From an uncultured Verrucomicrobia subdivision 3 bacterium (GTDB lineage: Bacteria; Verrucomicrobiota; Verrucomicrobiia; Limisphaerales; UBA11358): 59,149 bases of DNA. The notes beneath the pieces are model-generated. The model did no database searches. It had not been told where the DNA came from and saw only the letters and a list, made by a program, of their open reading frames with translations. The position numbers and the translations under genes are program-made. Each line of letters opens with the position of its first letter. Within the stretch, counting starts at the first letter, position 1. This document shows positions 26,341 through 35,072 of this stretch, in pieces. Location: positions 1-59,149 of the forward strand of contig CAILMI010000015.1 in NCBI GenBank assembly GCA_903835255.1. The letters run 5' to 3'.

Positions 26341-27419
26341 GACGGAAGCAATTCCGCCAGCCCCTGCCGGGCAAGCACCTCTCGGATCTTTACCGGCGAA
26401 CCCTGGGCGCAGGATTCCTCCATCGCCTGCATCAGCGCGACCGTGACAATGCCCTCGCGAACATCCGGCTTGGGCGTTTCGCCGGCCTCAAGGCAGCGGG
26501 CAAAATATTCGATGTAGTTTTGGTATTCGCCCGCATGATGCGAGTGGCCGCCAAAGCGGAAATAGTAATCGTCCTGATCCTCAAACGTCTCCACCACGGA
26601 TTGCCCGCCCATTTTCCAGGCATAGCGCAAATCATAGTAATCGCCCTGGCTGGCGCCATTGGCACAGCGCAGGGTGCAGCTCATGTTGCTGTCGCGTTCG
26701 CAGGGAATGACCGGGCTGTTGAAGGTGCCGCTGACGCGCGCGGGAATTCCGCCGGCCGATTTGAAAATGAACTGAAAGGTATCGTGGTTTTTTAAGCCAA
26801 GCTCGAGGCCGTTCTTACTCAGCGAGGAGTAGCCCATCACTTCCTCGATATCCGGCAGATACCATCGCACTAGATCCACCGGATGGCTCAAGCCGCCATA
26901 AAGCCATTTAAACGCGTCGGTCTTTGCCCAGCCCTTTTTCAAAAACCAGCGGTGGTCCGCATTGTAGTAGGCCTCAACCGTGATCAAGTCGCCGAACTCG
27001 CCGCCTTCAAAGTGCTTCCGCTGGCGCGTGAACGGGGCAAAAAACCGCGAGCTTTGTCCCACCATCACCATCCGGCCGCTCTGCTGCTGGGCTTCGAGCA
27101 CTTCCCGGGCCTGCGACAAGTCGTTGAGGAACGGCTTGGTGCAGATGACATGCTTGCCCGCGCGCAAGGCCTGAAGGATGTGGGTTGCATGCAAATGGTC
27201 CGGCGTGTAAATGCCCACGACGTCCACCTCCGGGTTGGCAAGCATTTCGTCCATCGAAGACGTGAAATTATCCAAGCTGAATTCATGGCTGCGCATCCAG
27301 GCCAGCTCCTCATTTAAATCGCAAAGCTGAACAACTTTCCATAGCTCGCTGTTCAGCGCGCCGGAAATAATGCTGCGCCCTTCGCCCAGACCCAGAACTC
27401 CCAATCCTAGCTTTTTCAT
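26337..27419 (-). CDS. Gfo/Idh/MocA-family oxidoreductase with atypical TKP motif
   Basis: A 360-residue Rossmann-fold oxidoreductase. The nucleotide motif is GLGVLGLGEGRSI, and VVGIYTPDHLHATHILQALR is typical of the family. Where most members have EKP, this one has CTKPF: the lysine is kept, the glutamate is not. GGLSHPVDLVRWYLPDIEEV is the usual substrate-side block. It lies 4 bp after the SDR stop and overlaps the GPH transporter start. Probably acts on a sugar or sugar acid in uronate breakdown; substrate unknown. Confidence 0.82.
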   Translation of the reverse strand: MKKLGLGVLGLGEGRSIISGALNSELWKVVQLCDLNEELAWMRSHEFSLDNFTSSMDEMLANPEVDVVGIYTPDHLHATHILQALRAGKHVICTKPFLNDLSQAREVLEAQQQSGRMVMVGQSSRFFAPFTRQRKHFEGGEFGDLITVEAYYNADHRWFLKKGWAKTDAFKWLYGGLSHPVDLVRWYLPDIEEVMGYSSLSKNGLELGLKNHDTFQFIFKSAGGIPARVSGTFNSPVIPCERDSNMSCTLRCANGASQGDYYDLRYAWKMGGQSVVETFEDQDDYYFRFGGHSHHAGEYQNYIEYFARCLEAGETPKPDVREGIVTVALMQAMEESCAQGSPVKIREVLARQGLAELLPS

Positions 27420-27423
27420 GATA

Positions 27424-28197
27424 TTAAAATCCAATCGCCGCGCCGCCGTCCACCGGCAGAACCACCCCGGTCACAAATTTTGCTGCAGGACTGCACAGAT
27501 AAACCGCCGCCCACCCGATGTCGTCCGGCTCTCCAAATTGAGCCATCGGCGTGCGCCCGAGAATTTTCGCCTTGCGCGCTGCGTCGCCGCTCAGCGCTTT
27601 ATCCAGCATGGGCGAGGCAATCCATCCGGGCGCGATAGCGTTGACGCGCACGCCCTGCGGCCCCCATTCCGTCGCGAGCGAGCGCACCATGCCGACGTAG
27701 GCGGACTTTGCCGCCGAATAAGCGACGACCAGCGGAATGCCAAACAGCGATGCCATGGAGGCCGTGAACAGAATGCTGCCCGATTTGCGTTCGATCATGC
27801 GGCGGCCCGCCTCGCGCGTGAGCGCAAATGCCCCCATCACGTGCGTTTGGAGCACGGCCGCAAATTCCGCGTCGCTGGTTTCCGCCGCCGGTTTTTTAAG
27901 ATGGACGCCGGCGTTATTGATGAGGATGGAAATTGGGCCGGCGAGCTTTTCCGCCTGATCCACCAGCGCGGGCGCGGTGTCGAGCCGGGTCACGTCGCCG
28001 ACGAGCGGAAACGCGTTCCCGCCGATTTCCGCGCAGGCTTTGTCCAGCTCCTCGTTGCGCCGCCCGACGAGCACGACGCGCGCCCCGGATGCAGCCAGGC
28101 AGCGCGCCATGCCGAGGCCGAGGCCCGTGCCGCCGCCGGTAATGAGCGCGGTCTGGCCGGTGAGATTAAAGGCAGGAGTGAGAGGTTTTTTGTTCAT
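27424..28197 (-). CDS. Short-chain dehydrogenase (gluconate 5-dehydrogenase-like)
   Basis: Classical SDR of 257 residues with [18 protein letters not shown], the serine in [11 protein letters not shown] and the catalytic YSAAKSAYV. The C-terminal [14 protein letters not shown] is typical of sugar-acid and 3-ketoacyl-type SDRs. Together with the UxaA-type genes just upstream, it likely oxidises or reduces a keto-deoxy sugar acid, as in gluconate 5-dehydrogenase or 2-keto-3-deoxy-fuconate dehydrogenase (inference). The 83-bp gap before it is largely the R4 palindrome. Confidence 0.85.
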   Translation of the reverse strand: MNKKPLTPAFNLTGQTALITGGGTGLGLGMARCLAASGARVVLVGRRNEELDKACAEIGGNAFPLVGDVTRLDTAPALVDQAEKLAGPISILINNAGVHLKKPAAETSDAEFAAVLQTHVMGAFALTREAGRRMIERKSGSILFTASMASLFGIPLVVAYSAAKSAYVGMVRSLATEWGPQGVRVNAIAPGWIASPMLDKALSGDAARKAKILGRTPMAQFGEPDDIGWAAVYLCSPAAKFVTGVVLPVDGGAAIGF

Positions 28198-28206
28198 AAA
28201 ATTTTA

Positions 28207-28269
28207 GCCGCAAAGAACGAAACGAGTTTTCCAACGTGAGGTGGATTTCATTCTTTGCGTTCTTTGCGA
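28207..28269. repeat. R4 palindromic repeat, copy a
   Basis: CGCAAAGAACG at 28209-28219 is perfectly inverted as CGTTCTTTGCG at 28258-28268, with about 38 bp between. The element fills most of the 83-bp gap between the altronate-dehydratase-like gene and the SDR. The same words form the arms of the repeat at 32168-32290. In RNA it would fold as an 11-bp hairpin in the polycistronic transcript. Confidence 0.8.
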
Positions 28270-28280
28270 TCAAATAACAA

Positions 28281-29495
28281 TCACGCGCGGCAGCCAGCTT
28301 CAAGGCCGGGGGTGTTTTGATGTTTGTACATGATGAAATACTCGCGGTGACCCAGACCCTCCGGCTTGCTGGGCTCGCCCCGGGCCGTGCGGACAATCAG
28401 CTCCAATAGCTCGCGGCCGGCCTGCGGCAGGGTCAGCTCCCCCTCCAAAACCCGGCCGGCATCAAAATCCATGTCCTCCGCCAAAGCGCGGTAGGTGGCG
28501 CGGTTGCCGGTGATCTTGAGCAGCGGGGCGACCGGACTGCCGATGACACTGCCGCGACCAGTGACAAAGAGGACGATCTGCGCGCCGGAACTGATGAGAT
28601 CCATGAGCCCCTCGGTGTCATTGGGGTTGGTGTAGCCGAACTGCATGAAATGATCGTCCGGAACGCTATCCATAATCCACAAGCCCGGACCGCGCGGCGC
28701 CTCGGCCACGCGAATAACCCCCTGGATCGGGCGTGTTCCGCCCTTGGCGAAGGCACCCAGACTTTTCTCCTCAATCGTGGTGAGGCCGCCCGCAAAATTT
28801 CCGGGGGAGACCGACCATTGCCGGACGGCGCGGCAATAACGCTCCGCCTTGTCGTAGGCCCCGGCGAGTTGTTGCCTCGCCTCCGATGAAGCCGCGCGCG
28901 ACAGCAGGGCATCGCGCAACCCGATCATCTCCACCGTTTCCTCAAATACCGCCCTGCCGCCCGCATCCACGAGCAAGTCGAAGAAGGCGCCCACCACCGG
29001 GTTTCCCGCCAGCCCCGAGGTGCCATCCGAACCGCCGCATTCGCACCCGACCGTCAAATCGGCGAGCGTCATCGGCACGCGCGGGGTTTCCCGGCGAATC
29101 CGGTCGCGCAGGCGGAGGACGCTTTCCTTGCCTTTTGCGACGGAGGATTTTGTGCCGCCGGCCTGCTGGATGAAAAACCATTCCGCCGAGCGTCCGGAAG
29201 CTCCCACGGTTTCGGCGAGCTTTTCCGGCTGGGTGTATTCACAGCCGAGCCCGACCGCCAGCACCGCACCCACATTCGGATGCCGCGCCAGCGCGAGCAT
29301 CAGGCGAATGGCGTAGGCGTTGTCATAGCACCCCGGAAAGCCGATGACATGGACATCCTCCTCCCCCGCCGCAATAGCATGCGCGACGTGCCGCGCACAC
29401 TCGACAGTGTAGAGGACCAGCACAAGATTGCGGACGCCCTTGCGACCATCGGGCCGCAGGTAGCCGGACCAGGAGTCAGTGAGCGGGTCAGACAT
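28281..29495 (-). CDS. UxaA-family dehydratase, large (C-terminal) subunit
   Basis: The catalytic part of an altronate/galactarate dehydratase-type enzyme, 404 residues. The family signature [20 protein letters not shown] is present, as are [20 protein letters not shown] near the N-terminus and GLGCEY upstream of the signature. Altronate dehydratase makes 2-keto-3-deoxygluconate in galacturonate breakdown. Here the SAF domain that is normally N-terminal in E. coli UxaA is a separate gene. The longer frame to 29765 only reads through that gene; [15 protein letters not shown] at 29495 is the natural start, overlapping it by 8 bp. Confidence 0.87.
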   Translation of the reverse strand: MSDPLTDSWSGYLRPDGRKGVRNLVLVLYTVECARHVAHAIAAGEEDVHVIGFPGCYDNAYAIRLMLALARHPNVGAVLAVGLGCEYTQPEKLAETVGASGRSAEWFFIQQAGGTKSSVAKGKESVLRLRDRIRRETPRVPMTLADLTVGCECGGSDGTSGLAGNPVVGAFFDLLVDAGGRAVFEETVEMIGLRDALLSRAASSEARQQLAGAYDKAERYCRAVRQWSVSPGNFAGGLTTIEEKSLGAFAKGGTRPIQGVIRVAEAPRGPGLWIMDSVPDDHFMQFGYTNPNDTEGLMDLISSGAQIVLFVTGRGSVIGSPVAPLLKITGNRATYRALAEDMDFDAGRVLEGELTLPQAGRELLELIVRTARGEPSKPEGLGHREYFIMYKHQNTPGLEAGCRA

Positions 29496-29820
29496 AGGCG
29501 GAAGCGGTGTCCGTGGGGGCACCGGAATGCAGATCGAGCGAACCGGAGCGCTCATCCAAATCGCTGGCGAGATTGTGCAGGTGAACCCAGTTGCCGCGCT
29601 GGATGGGCTGGGTGGCGTGGCCGATGCGGACGCCAAACTTGATGACGGCTTCGCTCGCCGCGATATCGCGCAATGCAACCTTGTGACCGCGCTCGATTTT
29701 TTCCAGCAATCGGATTTCCTGCGGCTTCGCGCCAAGAATGTCGATCGCGCCTTCCGCCGCGTCATCGAGCAGTGTGGCGACGCTGTCCTGAGGCTGGATC
29801 TGAAAAGCGCGCGGTTTCAT
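29488..29820 (-). CDS. UxaA-family SAF-domain small subunit
   Basis: A 110-residue SAF domain, equivalent to the N-terminal domain of UxaA. The segment [20 protein letters not shown] and then [20 protein letters not shown] carry the histidines and the (G)NWVHxHN signature of the family. It overlaps the large-subunit gene by 8 bp, so equal synthesis of two subunits is expected. The start is set at [10 protein letters not shown] (29820); the frame extends 48 bp further without family similarity. Confidence 0.85.
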   Translation of the reverse strand: MKPRAFQIQPQDSVATLLDDAAEGAIDILGAKPQEIRLLEKIERGHKVALRDIAASEAVIKFGVRIGHATQPIQRGNWVHLHNLASDLDERSGSLDLHSGAPTDTASAYV

Positions 29821-29946
29821 GCCTGCTGATTCAAAAGCAAGGAACAGGGAGCAGTCCTGGAGAACCATTCTCCCTGACGCACCGGGTCACTTCCGTTTTT
29901 GTTGGTGTTGGCCATCTTGTTTTTCTTCGCGCGCCCTGCGGTTAAT

Positions 29947-31080
29947 TCATCTGGCTTTGGTGATCTTATGCTCCACGCACGTTCGGTCAATTGCATCCCA
30001 GTCCAGCTCGACCCCGATGCCAGGCTTTTGCGGGACATGGGCGACGCCGTGTTTATCAATGGGATACTTATCCTTCATCGGGAAGCGGAACGGCTCTTCC
30101 GGCACCAGCAATTCGAAGTACTCGCAGTTCTTGATCGCGCAACTGACGTGCAGGTTGGCGATGTCCATAAATCCCATGGTGGTGCAGTGGATCTCGCAGC
30201 GCATCCCGTGGGCTTCAGCGAGGTGCGCAATCTTGAGCGTGCCGGTCACTCCCGCCTTCCACGAGACGTCGGCGCGCACGATGTCCACGGCGTTGAAGGC
30301 GATGGCCTGCGCCACGCCCCAAGGGCCGCCGCGAGTGGTCTCGGTGCCGGCAATCGGAATGTCCAGTGCCGCGCAGAGCTTGGCGTACTTGGCTAGCTCA
30401 AAATCGCGGAACGGTTCCTCGAACCAATGATAATTCAGTTTTTCCAGATCGCGCCCGACACGAATCGCCTCCTCGAGCGAATAGTCCGCGACCGGATCGG
30501 TCATCAGCACATAGTCGGGCCCGGCGGCCTTGCGAAGCGCTCGGTGAATCTCCATGTCTTTGCGCCACGGACCCGGGGGATGCGCCTTGTAAGCGGTGAA
30601 GCCGCGCTTTTTGTAGGCCCGCAGCTGCTTCACATAATCTGCAGTCTTCGGGAGGAACAGGCTGCTGGCATAAACCGGCAGGCTCGTCCGGCATTCGCCG
30701 ATAAATTGATACAGCGGCAGTCCGGCAGCCTGCGACGCAATGTCCCAGAGCGCCACATCCATCGGGCCGGGCAGATAAACCGGGAAAAAAGTCAGATGCC
30801 GGTCGATGGTCCAGAGCTCATGCCAGATGGCTTCGCGCTCCGTGACCCGCCGGCCCAGGACCACTGGCGCCATCGTCTCATGCAGATACGCCTGGGTGAC
30901 GGTGCTGGAACGCGCCGCGAGAGCCGTGGCGTGGCCGGCGATGCCCGCATCCGTGTGGACCCGCAGCACCACCACGTCCCAGTTCATGGGGCTGCGGCCC
31001 GTGCGCGAGGAGTCGAAGAGGGATTCCTTGCGCTGGCAGCGCCAGGTTTCAAGCTGGGTAATTTTTATGGCGGAAATCAT
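29947..31080 (-). CDS. Enolase-superfamily (MR/MLE) acid-sugar dehydratase 1
   Basis: Mandelate-racemase-type barrel enzyme of 377 residues, probably dehydrating an aldonate or uronate-derived acid. Metal ligands are expected in LMTDPVADY (Asp), HWFEEPFRD (Glu) and AGTETTRGG (Glu). The second-strand motif is YKAHPPG, a K-x-H rather than the common K-x-K. Further along come IVRADVSWKAG and the candidate base His in CEIHCTTMG. It overlaps dehydratase 2 by 4 bp (ATGA). Exact substrate unknown. Confidence 0.85.
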   Translation of the reverse strand: MISAIKITQLETWRCQRKESLFDSSRTGRSPMNWDVVVLRVHTDAGIAGHATALAARSSTVTQAYLHETMAPVVLGRRVTEREAIWHELWTIDRHLTFFPVYLPGPMDVALWDIASQAAGLPLYQFIGECRTSLPVYASSLFLPKTADYVKQLRAYKKRGFTAYKAHPPGPWRKDMEIHRALRKAAGPDYVLMTDPVADYSLEEAIRVGRDLEKLNYHWFEEPFRDFELAKYAKLCAALDIPIAGTETTRGGPWGVAQAIAFNAVDIVRADVSWKAGVTGTLKIAHLAEAHGMRCEIHCTTMGFMDIANLHVSCAIKNCEYFELLVPEEPFRFPMKDKYPIDKHGVAHVPQKPGIGVELDWDAIDRTCVEHKITKAR

Positions 31081-32156
31081 TTCGTCAGTTCCGTGAGTTT
31101 GGCGTCTTTGAAGCTGAAACCCCAGCCGTGGCCTTCGTTGGGATACGCGAAGCCGTCCTTCATGCGAATCGGATTCGTGATCAGGTCATCCACCCAGTCA
31201 AACGATTCCGCCCCGTAAGCGTTCGGCACCGTCATCAGCAACGGGACGTCGTATTCCTTGTAGTAGTGCGGCAGCACGGGAATGTGATGGGCCTGTGCGA
31301 GGGCGGCGGAGGCGCGCCAGGCCTCGACACTCCCCAGACGCAGGAGGTCGGGCTGCCAGAGATCAATCGCCTCGCGCCGGATCAATTCCCGAAGCGTGAC
31401 GGTGTCAAATTCCCGTTCGCCGGTGGCTATGGACATGCCCGCCTGACGCCGGAGCTGCGCATAGCCGTCGTAGTCGGTTCGGTTCAGCGGCTCTTCAAAC
31501 CAGGTGATCCGGAGCGATTGCGCAGCGCGGGCAAGCTCCAGCGCCGCGGGCAGAATCATCCCCTGGTTGGCATCCATCATGATGCGGATGTGCGGGCCGA
31601 CGGCTTCGCGGACTTTCGTCAGGCGTTCGACGTCGCGCTGAATGTCGGGCGAACCGACTTTGACTTTCACGGAACGGAAGCCGCGTTGGACGTAGCGCGC
31701 CACTTCGTCGATCAATTCCGCATTCGAATACGAAAGCCAGCCGCCGCTGCCATAAAGCGGCACGCGGTCATGATAGACGCCGAACATTTTCCAGACGGGC
31801 GCGCCGAGCGTCTTCGCCCACGCATCCCACATGGCAATGTTCACCGAGCCCGCCGCCCACCGGTGCAGCCCCACATTGCCGAAGTATTCGCTCTCCCTTT
31901 CATGGTGCGCGAGAAATTCGCCGGTGCGGCTGACTTCGCGGCCCAGCGCCATCGGGGCGATGTCCCGCAGCGCCCCCAGGATCGCCTGCGGCGAATAATG
32001 GAATGCGAGCAGGTGCCCTTCGCCGGTGACGCCGCTGTCGAGTTCGATCCGCGTGACAATGAAGGCGATCTCCGGAATCTGATGGGTGCTATCGGCGATC
32101 GGCTGCGACACCGAGGAAACCGCTTTGAAGAACGAGATTTTTTTGATCTTCGGCAT
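31077..32156 (-). CDS. Enolase-superfamily (MR/MLE) acid-sugar dehydratase 2
   Basis: A second, clearly different mandelate-racemase-type enzyme, 359 residues. It has the K-x-K motif in SVKVKVGSPD. Metal ligands are in IMMDANQGM (Asp), TWFEEPLNR (Glu) and ATGEREFD (Glu); a histidine lies in VLPHYYKEYD. This pattern fits dehydratases or racemases of the MR subgroup. The start at 32156 (MPKIKKISFFK) is preferred over 32174, which lies in repeat-flanking DNA. Two MR enzymes side by side suggest two epimeric sugar acids or two consecutive steps. Confidence 0.85.
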   Translation of the reverse strand: MPKIKKISFFKAVSSVSQPIADSTHQIPEIAFIVTRIELDSGVTGEGHLLAFHYSPQAILGALRDIAPMALGREVSRTGEFLAHHERESEYFGNVGLHRWAAGSVNIAMWDAWAKTLGAPVWKMFGVYHDRVPLYGSGGWLSYSNAELIDEVARYVQRGFRSVKVKVGSPDIQRDVERLTKVREAVGPHIRIMMDANQGMILPAALELARAAQSLRITWFEEPLNRTDYDGYAQLRRQAGMSIATGEREFDTVTLRELIRREAIDLWQPDLLRLGSVEAWRASAALAQAHHIPVLPHYYKEYDVPLLMTVPNAYGAESFDWVDDLITNPIRMKDGFAYPNEGHGWGFSFKDAKLTELTK

Positions 32157-32167
32157 GAAATTATTGA

Positions 32168-32290
32168 ACCGCAAAGAACGCAGAGAGCGCAGAGAAATGG
32201 AAATGCAGCGTGTCAGCGTTTTCGTGCGGACTATTATTTTTTGCCGTTGTCATGCCCCTTGATTCTTTGCGTTCCCTGTGCTCTTTGCGG
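32168..32290. repeat. R4 palindromic repeat, copy b
   Basis: The left arm (CCGCAAAGAACGCAGAGAGC from 32170) and the right arm (ending CTCTTTGCGG at 32290) are imperfect inverted copies, with about 70 bp between the arms. It occupies nearly all of the 139-bp gap between the RraA-family gene and dehydratase 2. The frame 31128-32294 plus ends inside it and is spurious. Confidence 0.8.
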
Positions 32291-32295
32291 CTGAA

Positions 32296-32961
32296 TTAAA
32301 GGATGCCGTATTTTTTAAATGCCGCCGTGCTGCTCATCCCGGCTTCGATCTCTTTGCGAACGAGCTTTTCCCCGCGCGCCTTGGCCAGCGCGCGCTCGAT
32401 GACTTCGGCTTCAACTTTTTTCGGCACGATGATTACGCCATCGAGATCTCCAAAGACCAGATCCCCGGGCTGCACGCTGACTTGGCCGATTTCGATCGGG
32501 CAGCGGAAATCCGCGACCTGGGTGCGCACGCCGGAGTCCTGCGCAAAGCGTCCGCGCGAAAACACCGGCCAGTTTTGCTCCAGCACTTTCGGCGTGTCGC
32601 GATGAAATCCATTGATCACGGCGCCGACGGCGCCGCGTTTCTTCGCGGTGGCGGTGAGGATTTCGCCCCAGTAGGCGCAGCGCATGTCGCCGCCGCTGGC
32701 AAGGTAGATTTCGCCGGGCTGCAGCTGATCCAGCGCCTCGGTGAGCTGGCCGAATGGTTTCTTCTGCTTGCCGAACACGTCGATCATCACCACTGGCATG
32801 GCGCGCCCGGCGAGCGCCATCTGCTCCCGCAGCGGCTGGACGGGCTGGGGCAGAAACTGGCGGGTGAAGCCAAGGTCATCCAGGATGTCGCCGACCACCG
32901 GCGTGTACAACTCGCGGAGGACAAGGGCGAACAATTCAGAATCAGATTTCCATTCAGACAT
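32296..32961 (-). CDS. RraA-family protein (possible 2-oxo-acid aldolase)
   Basis: A 221-residue member of the RraA / HMG-aldolase-like fold. The C-terminal signature [20 protein letters not shown] and the central [20 protein letters not shown] / [11 protein letters not shown] blocks carry the metal- and substrate-binding residues. Many family members cleave 4-hydroxy-2-oxo acids to pyruvate or oxaloacetate. With two dehydratases directly downstream, an aldolase on a 2-keto-3-deoxy acid is plausible (inference). The alternative is a regulator of RNase E, unlikely in this setting. Confidence 0.82.
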   Translation of the reverse strand: MSEWKSDSELFALVLRELYTPVVGDILDDLGFTRQFLPQPVQPLREQMALAGRAMPVVMIDVFGKQKKPFGQLTEALDQLQPGEIYLASGGDMRCAYWGEILTATAKKRGAVGAVINGFHRDTPKVLEQNWPVFSRGRFAQDSGVRTQVADFRCPIEIGQVSVQPGDLVFGDLDGVIIVPKKVEAEVIERALAKARGEKLVRKEIEAGMSSTAAFKKYGIL

Positions 32962-33103
32962 ATTTTAGTGACAAATTAAACCGCTCAGCACCCAATGAAC
33001 AGAGAGAAAACCGGCGCACAAAAGTGGGCGGCGCGCTTGCTGGTGCGAGCTTCTCTCGATTTTTTGATTTTCCTGCGCCCTGTCCGGCACCAGGGCCTGG
33101 GGC

Positions 33104-34405
33104 TCATGCTTCAGGCCCTCCCAGTTTCACCGGCTGGAGCTGCGGCGACAGCCAGTGAATGACCGCCAGCGCGGCCAGATAGGCTGCTGAGGCGATCGCG
33201 AACAAGCTCCAATAGCTGCCGGTGACCTCTAAAATCAAACCGGTGGACTCGGAAAACACCATTGCCGCAAGCGCCCCCGCCATCCCGCCCAGACCCACCA
33301 CGGAAGCAATGGCCTGCTTGGGAAATAAATCGGATGCCAGCGCGAACAGATTGGCCGCCCACCCCTGATGCGCGCTGGCGGCCAGTCCGATCAGCAACGT
33401 CGCCAGCCAGAGATTCGAGGCCTGGGCGGCGAAAACGACCGGCACCACGCACACGGCACAGACGAGCATCGCCGTCTTGCGGCTGGCGTTCAGCGTCCAT
33501 CCTTTTCGCAGCAACGCGGATGACAGCCACCCGCCTCCGATGCTCCCCACGCAGGTCATCGAATAAATCACCACCAGCGGCAGGCCGAGCTGGGAGAGCT
33601 GCAGGCCGTATTGCTGGTTCAGGAATTTCGTCAGCCAATAAAGATAGAACCACCAGATCGGGGCGGAAAAAGCGTAGCCGGCGATAAACGCCCAGGTCTG
33701 GCGGTGGGCGAGCAGTAGGCGCCACGAGATTTTCATTTGCGGCGTCTCCGGACCATCCTCCTGGATATGGGCCCGTTCTGCGGCGGACACCCGACGCGAC
33801 CTTTCGGGCGATTCATAAAACAATATCCAGAAAATCAGCCAGACAAATCCTAGGGCGCCCAGAACCAGAAAGGGCATCGGCCATCCCCAGCGCAAAGCCA
33901 TCCATGGCACGGCGACGGGCGCCAGCACGGCGCCGACATTGCACCCCGAATTGAAGATACCGTTGGCCAAGGCCCGCTCGCGGCGCGGAAACCATTCCGC
34001 CACCGTCTTCACCGCCGCCGGAAAATTCCCCGCCTCGCCCAGCCCCAGCGCGAAGCGGGCGGCGCCGAAGCCTAATACCGACCGCGCCCAGGCGTGGGCC
34101 CCAGCCGCCAGGCTCCAGACCACCACGGCCACCGCATAGCCTTTTCGGGTGCCGACGACATCAATCCACCGCCCGAACAGCAGCAGCCCGATGGCATACG
34201 CGGCCTGAAAAGCGACGATGATGTGAGCATACTGGGTTTCGCTCCAGCCGATCTCCTTTTGCAGCGTCGGAGCGAGCAGGCCCAGCACCTGACGATCCAT
34301 GTAGTTGATTGTGGTCGCAAAAAAAAGCAGCGCGCAGATGCACCACCGGTAGGAGCCGGATTTGCCCGATCCATAGCGGGGCATAGATTGCGGTAGCGTG
34401 CCCAT
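33104..34405 (-). CDS. MFS transporter, anion:cation symporter (hexuronate transporter-like)
   Basis: A 433-residue major facilitator with about twelve hydrophobic segments, of the ACS family that imports hexuronates and other sugar acids (ExuT/GudP type). Characteristic are NYMDRQVLGLLAPTLQKEIG near the N-terminus, the loop GRWIDVVGTRKGY and FNSGCNVGAVLAPV. It lies between the DUF3826 gene and the RraA-family gene, so it probably brings pectin-derived uronates to the dehydratase module. The 142 bp downstream contain a GCCCTG/CAGGGC hairpin without a T-run. Confidence 0.88.
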   Translation of the reverse strand: MGTLPQSMPRYGSGKSGSYRWCICALLFFATTINYMDRQVLGLLAPTLQKEIGWSETQYAHIIVAFQAAYAIGLLLFGRWIDVVGTRKGYAVAVVVWSLAAGAHAWARSVLGFGAARFALGLGEAGNFPAAVKTVAEWFPRRERALANGIFNSGCNVGAVLAPVAVPWMALRWGWPMPFLVLGALGFVWLIFWILFYESPERSRRVSAAERAHIQEDGPETPQMKISWRLLLAHRQTWAFIAGYAFSAPIWWFYLYWLTKFLNQQYGLQLSQLGLPLVVIYSMTCVGSIGGGWLSSALLRKGWTLNASRKTAMLVCAVCVVPVVFAAQASNLWLATLLIGLAASAHQGWAANLFALASDLFPKQAIASVVGLGGMAGALAAMVFSESTGLILEVTGSYWSLFAIASAAYLAALAVIHWLSPQLQPVKLGGPEA

Positions 34406-34439
34406 GGATTGTTATCTTAATGCGTTACTGTACCCGCCT

Positions 34440-35072
34440 TCACTTTGCCGGCGCTGGAGACCCTGCTGCTGACAACTTTTTTTTCTTTTCGGGGTGAATG
34501 CCCTGCTGGGACAGATAGTTGTTGATCTTCCCCTTGCATTTTTGAAAAACAGCCGTCTTCTCCTCGGCGCTCCCGCCATCCATCGCTTCTTCGCGCGCCT
34601 GCTTGAGCAGCTCCAGGATTTTTTGCTCGTGCACTTCAGACAGATGGGGATAGGCCGTCCGGTATCCGGCCAGGGTGAACTGGACCTTGCCATAAGTCAT
34701 CTTATCCTTCACCTGCTCCACCTGCTCCGGCGTGAGATTCACGGAAAGCTCCGAGAGAAAGGCTTCATGCACCGCCTTGAGCGAAGCGCGAATTTGCGCG
34801 ACGGCATTCGTGTCCTTGCCCGCCGCTTTCAGGGACGCGTCATTCGCGTCATGCCAGGCCTTCAGTCCGCGATATTGCCTCAAAAGGATATCGCGGACCT
34901 GAACCATCTGATTCGTATTGGTCAGCGCCAGCACCTTCAAGATGTCCGCCGCGCGGCCTTCAATCGCGTGGGTGTATTTTGCCTCGATCTGTTCCGGGGT
35001 GGCATTTGTTTCGGCTGCCAAGGCGGAGGCGCCAAAGAAGCCCCAGGCAGCCATGAGGAGAAGTTTTTTCAT
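34440..35072 (-). CDS. DUF3826 secreted protein
   Basis: A 210-residue exported protein with signal peptide MKKLLLMAAWGFFGASALAA and a mostly helical, charged mature part. The stretches VRDILLRQYRGLKAWHDAND, LTPEQVEQVKDKMTYGKVQF and YLSQQGIHP match the DUF3826 family. That family is encoded near pectin and xylan enzymes in Bacteroidota and Verrucomicrobiota; its function is not known to me. The ATG overlaps the downstream-facing stop of the GH43-like gene by 4 bp, so the two are translationally coupled. Confidence 0.8.
   Translation of the reverse strand: MKKLLLMAAWGFFGASALAAETNATPEQIEAKYTHAIEGRAADILKVLALTNTNQMVQVRDILLRQYRGLKAWHDANDASLKAAGKDTNAVAQIRASLKAVHEAFLSELSVNLTPEQVEQVKDKMTYGKVQFTLAGYRTAYPHLSEVHEQKILELLKQAREEAMDGGSAEEKTAVFQKCKGKINNYLSQQGIHPEKKKKLSAAGSPAPAK

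Noticed and set aside
33077-33096. GCCCTG/CAGGGC hairpin as a terminator after the MFS gene
   Set aside because: There is no T-run on either strand next to the 6-bp stem.
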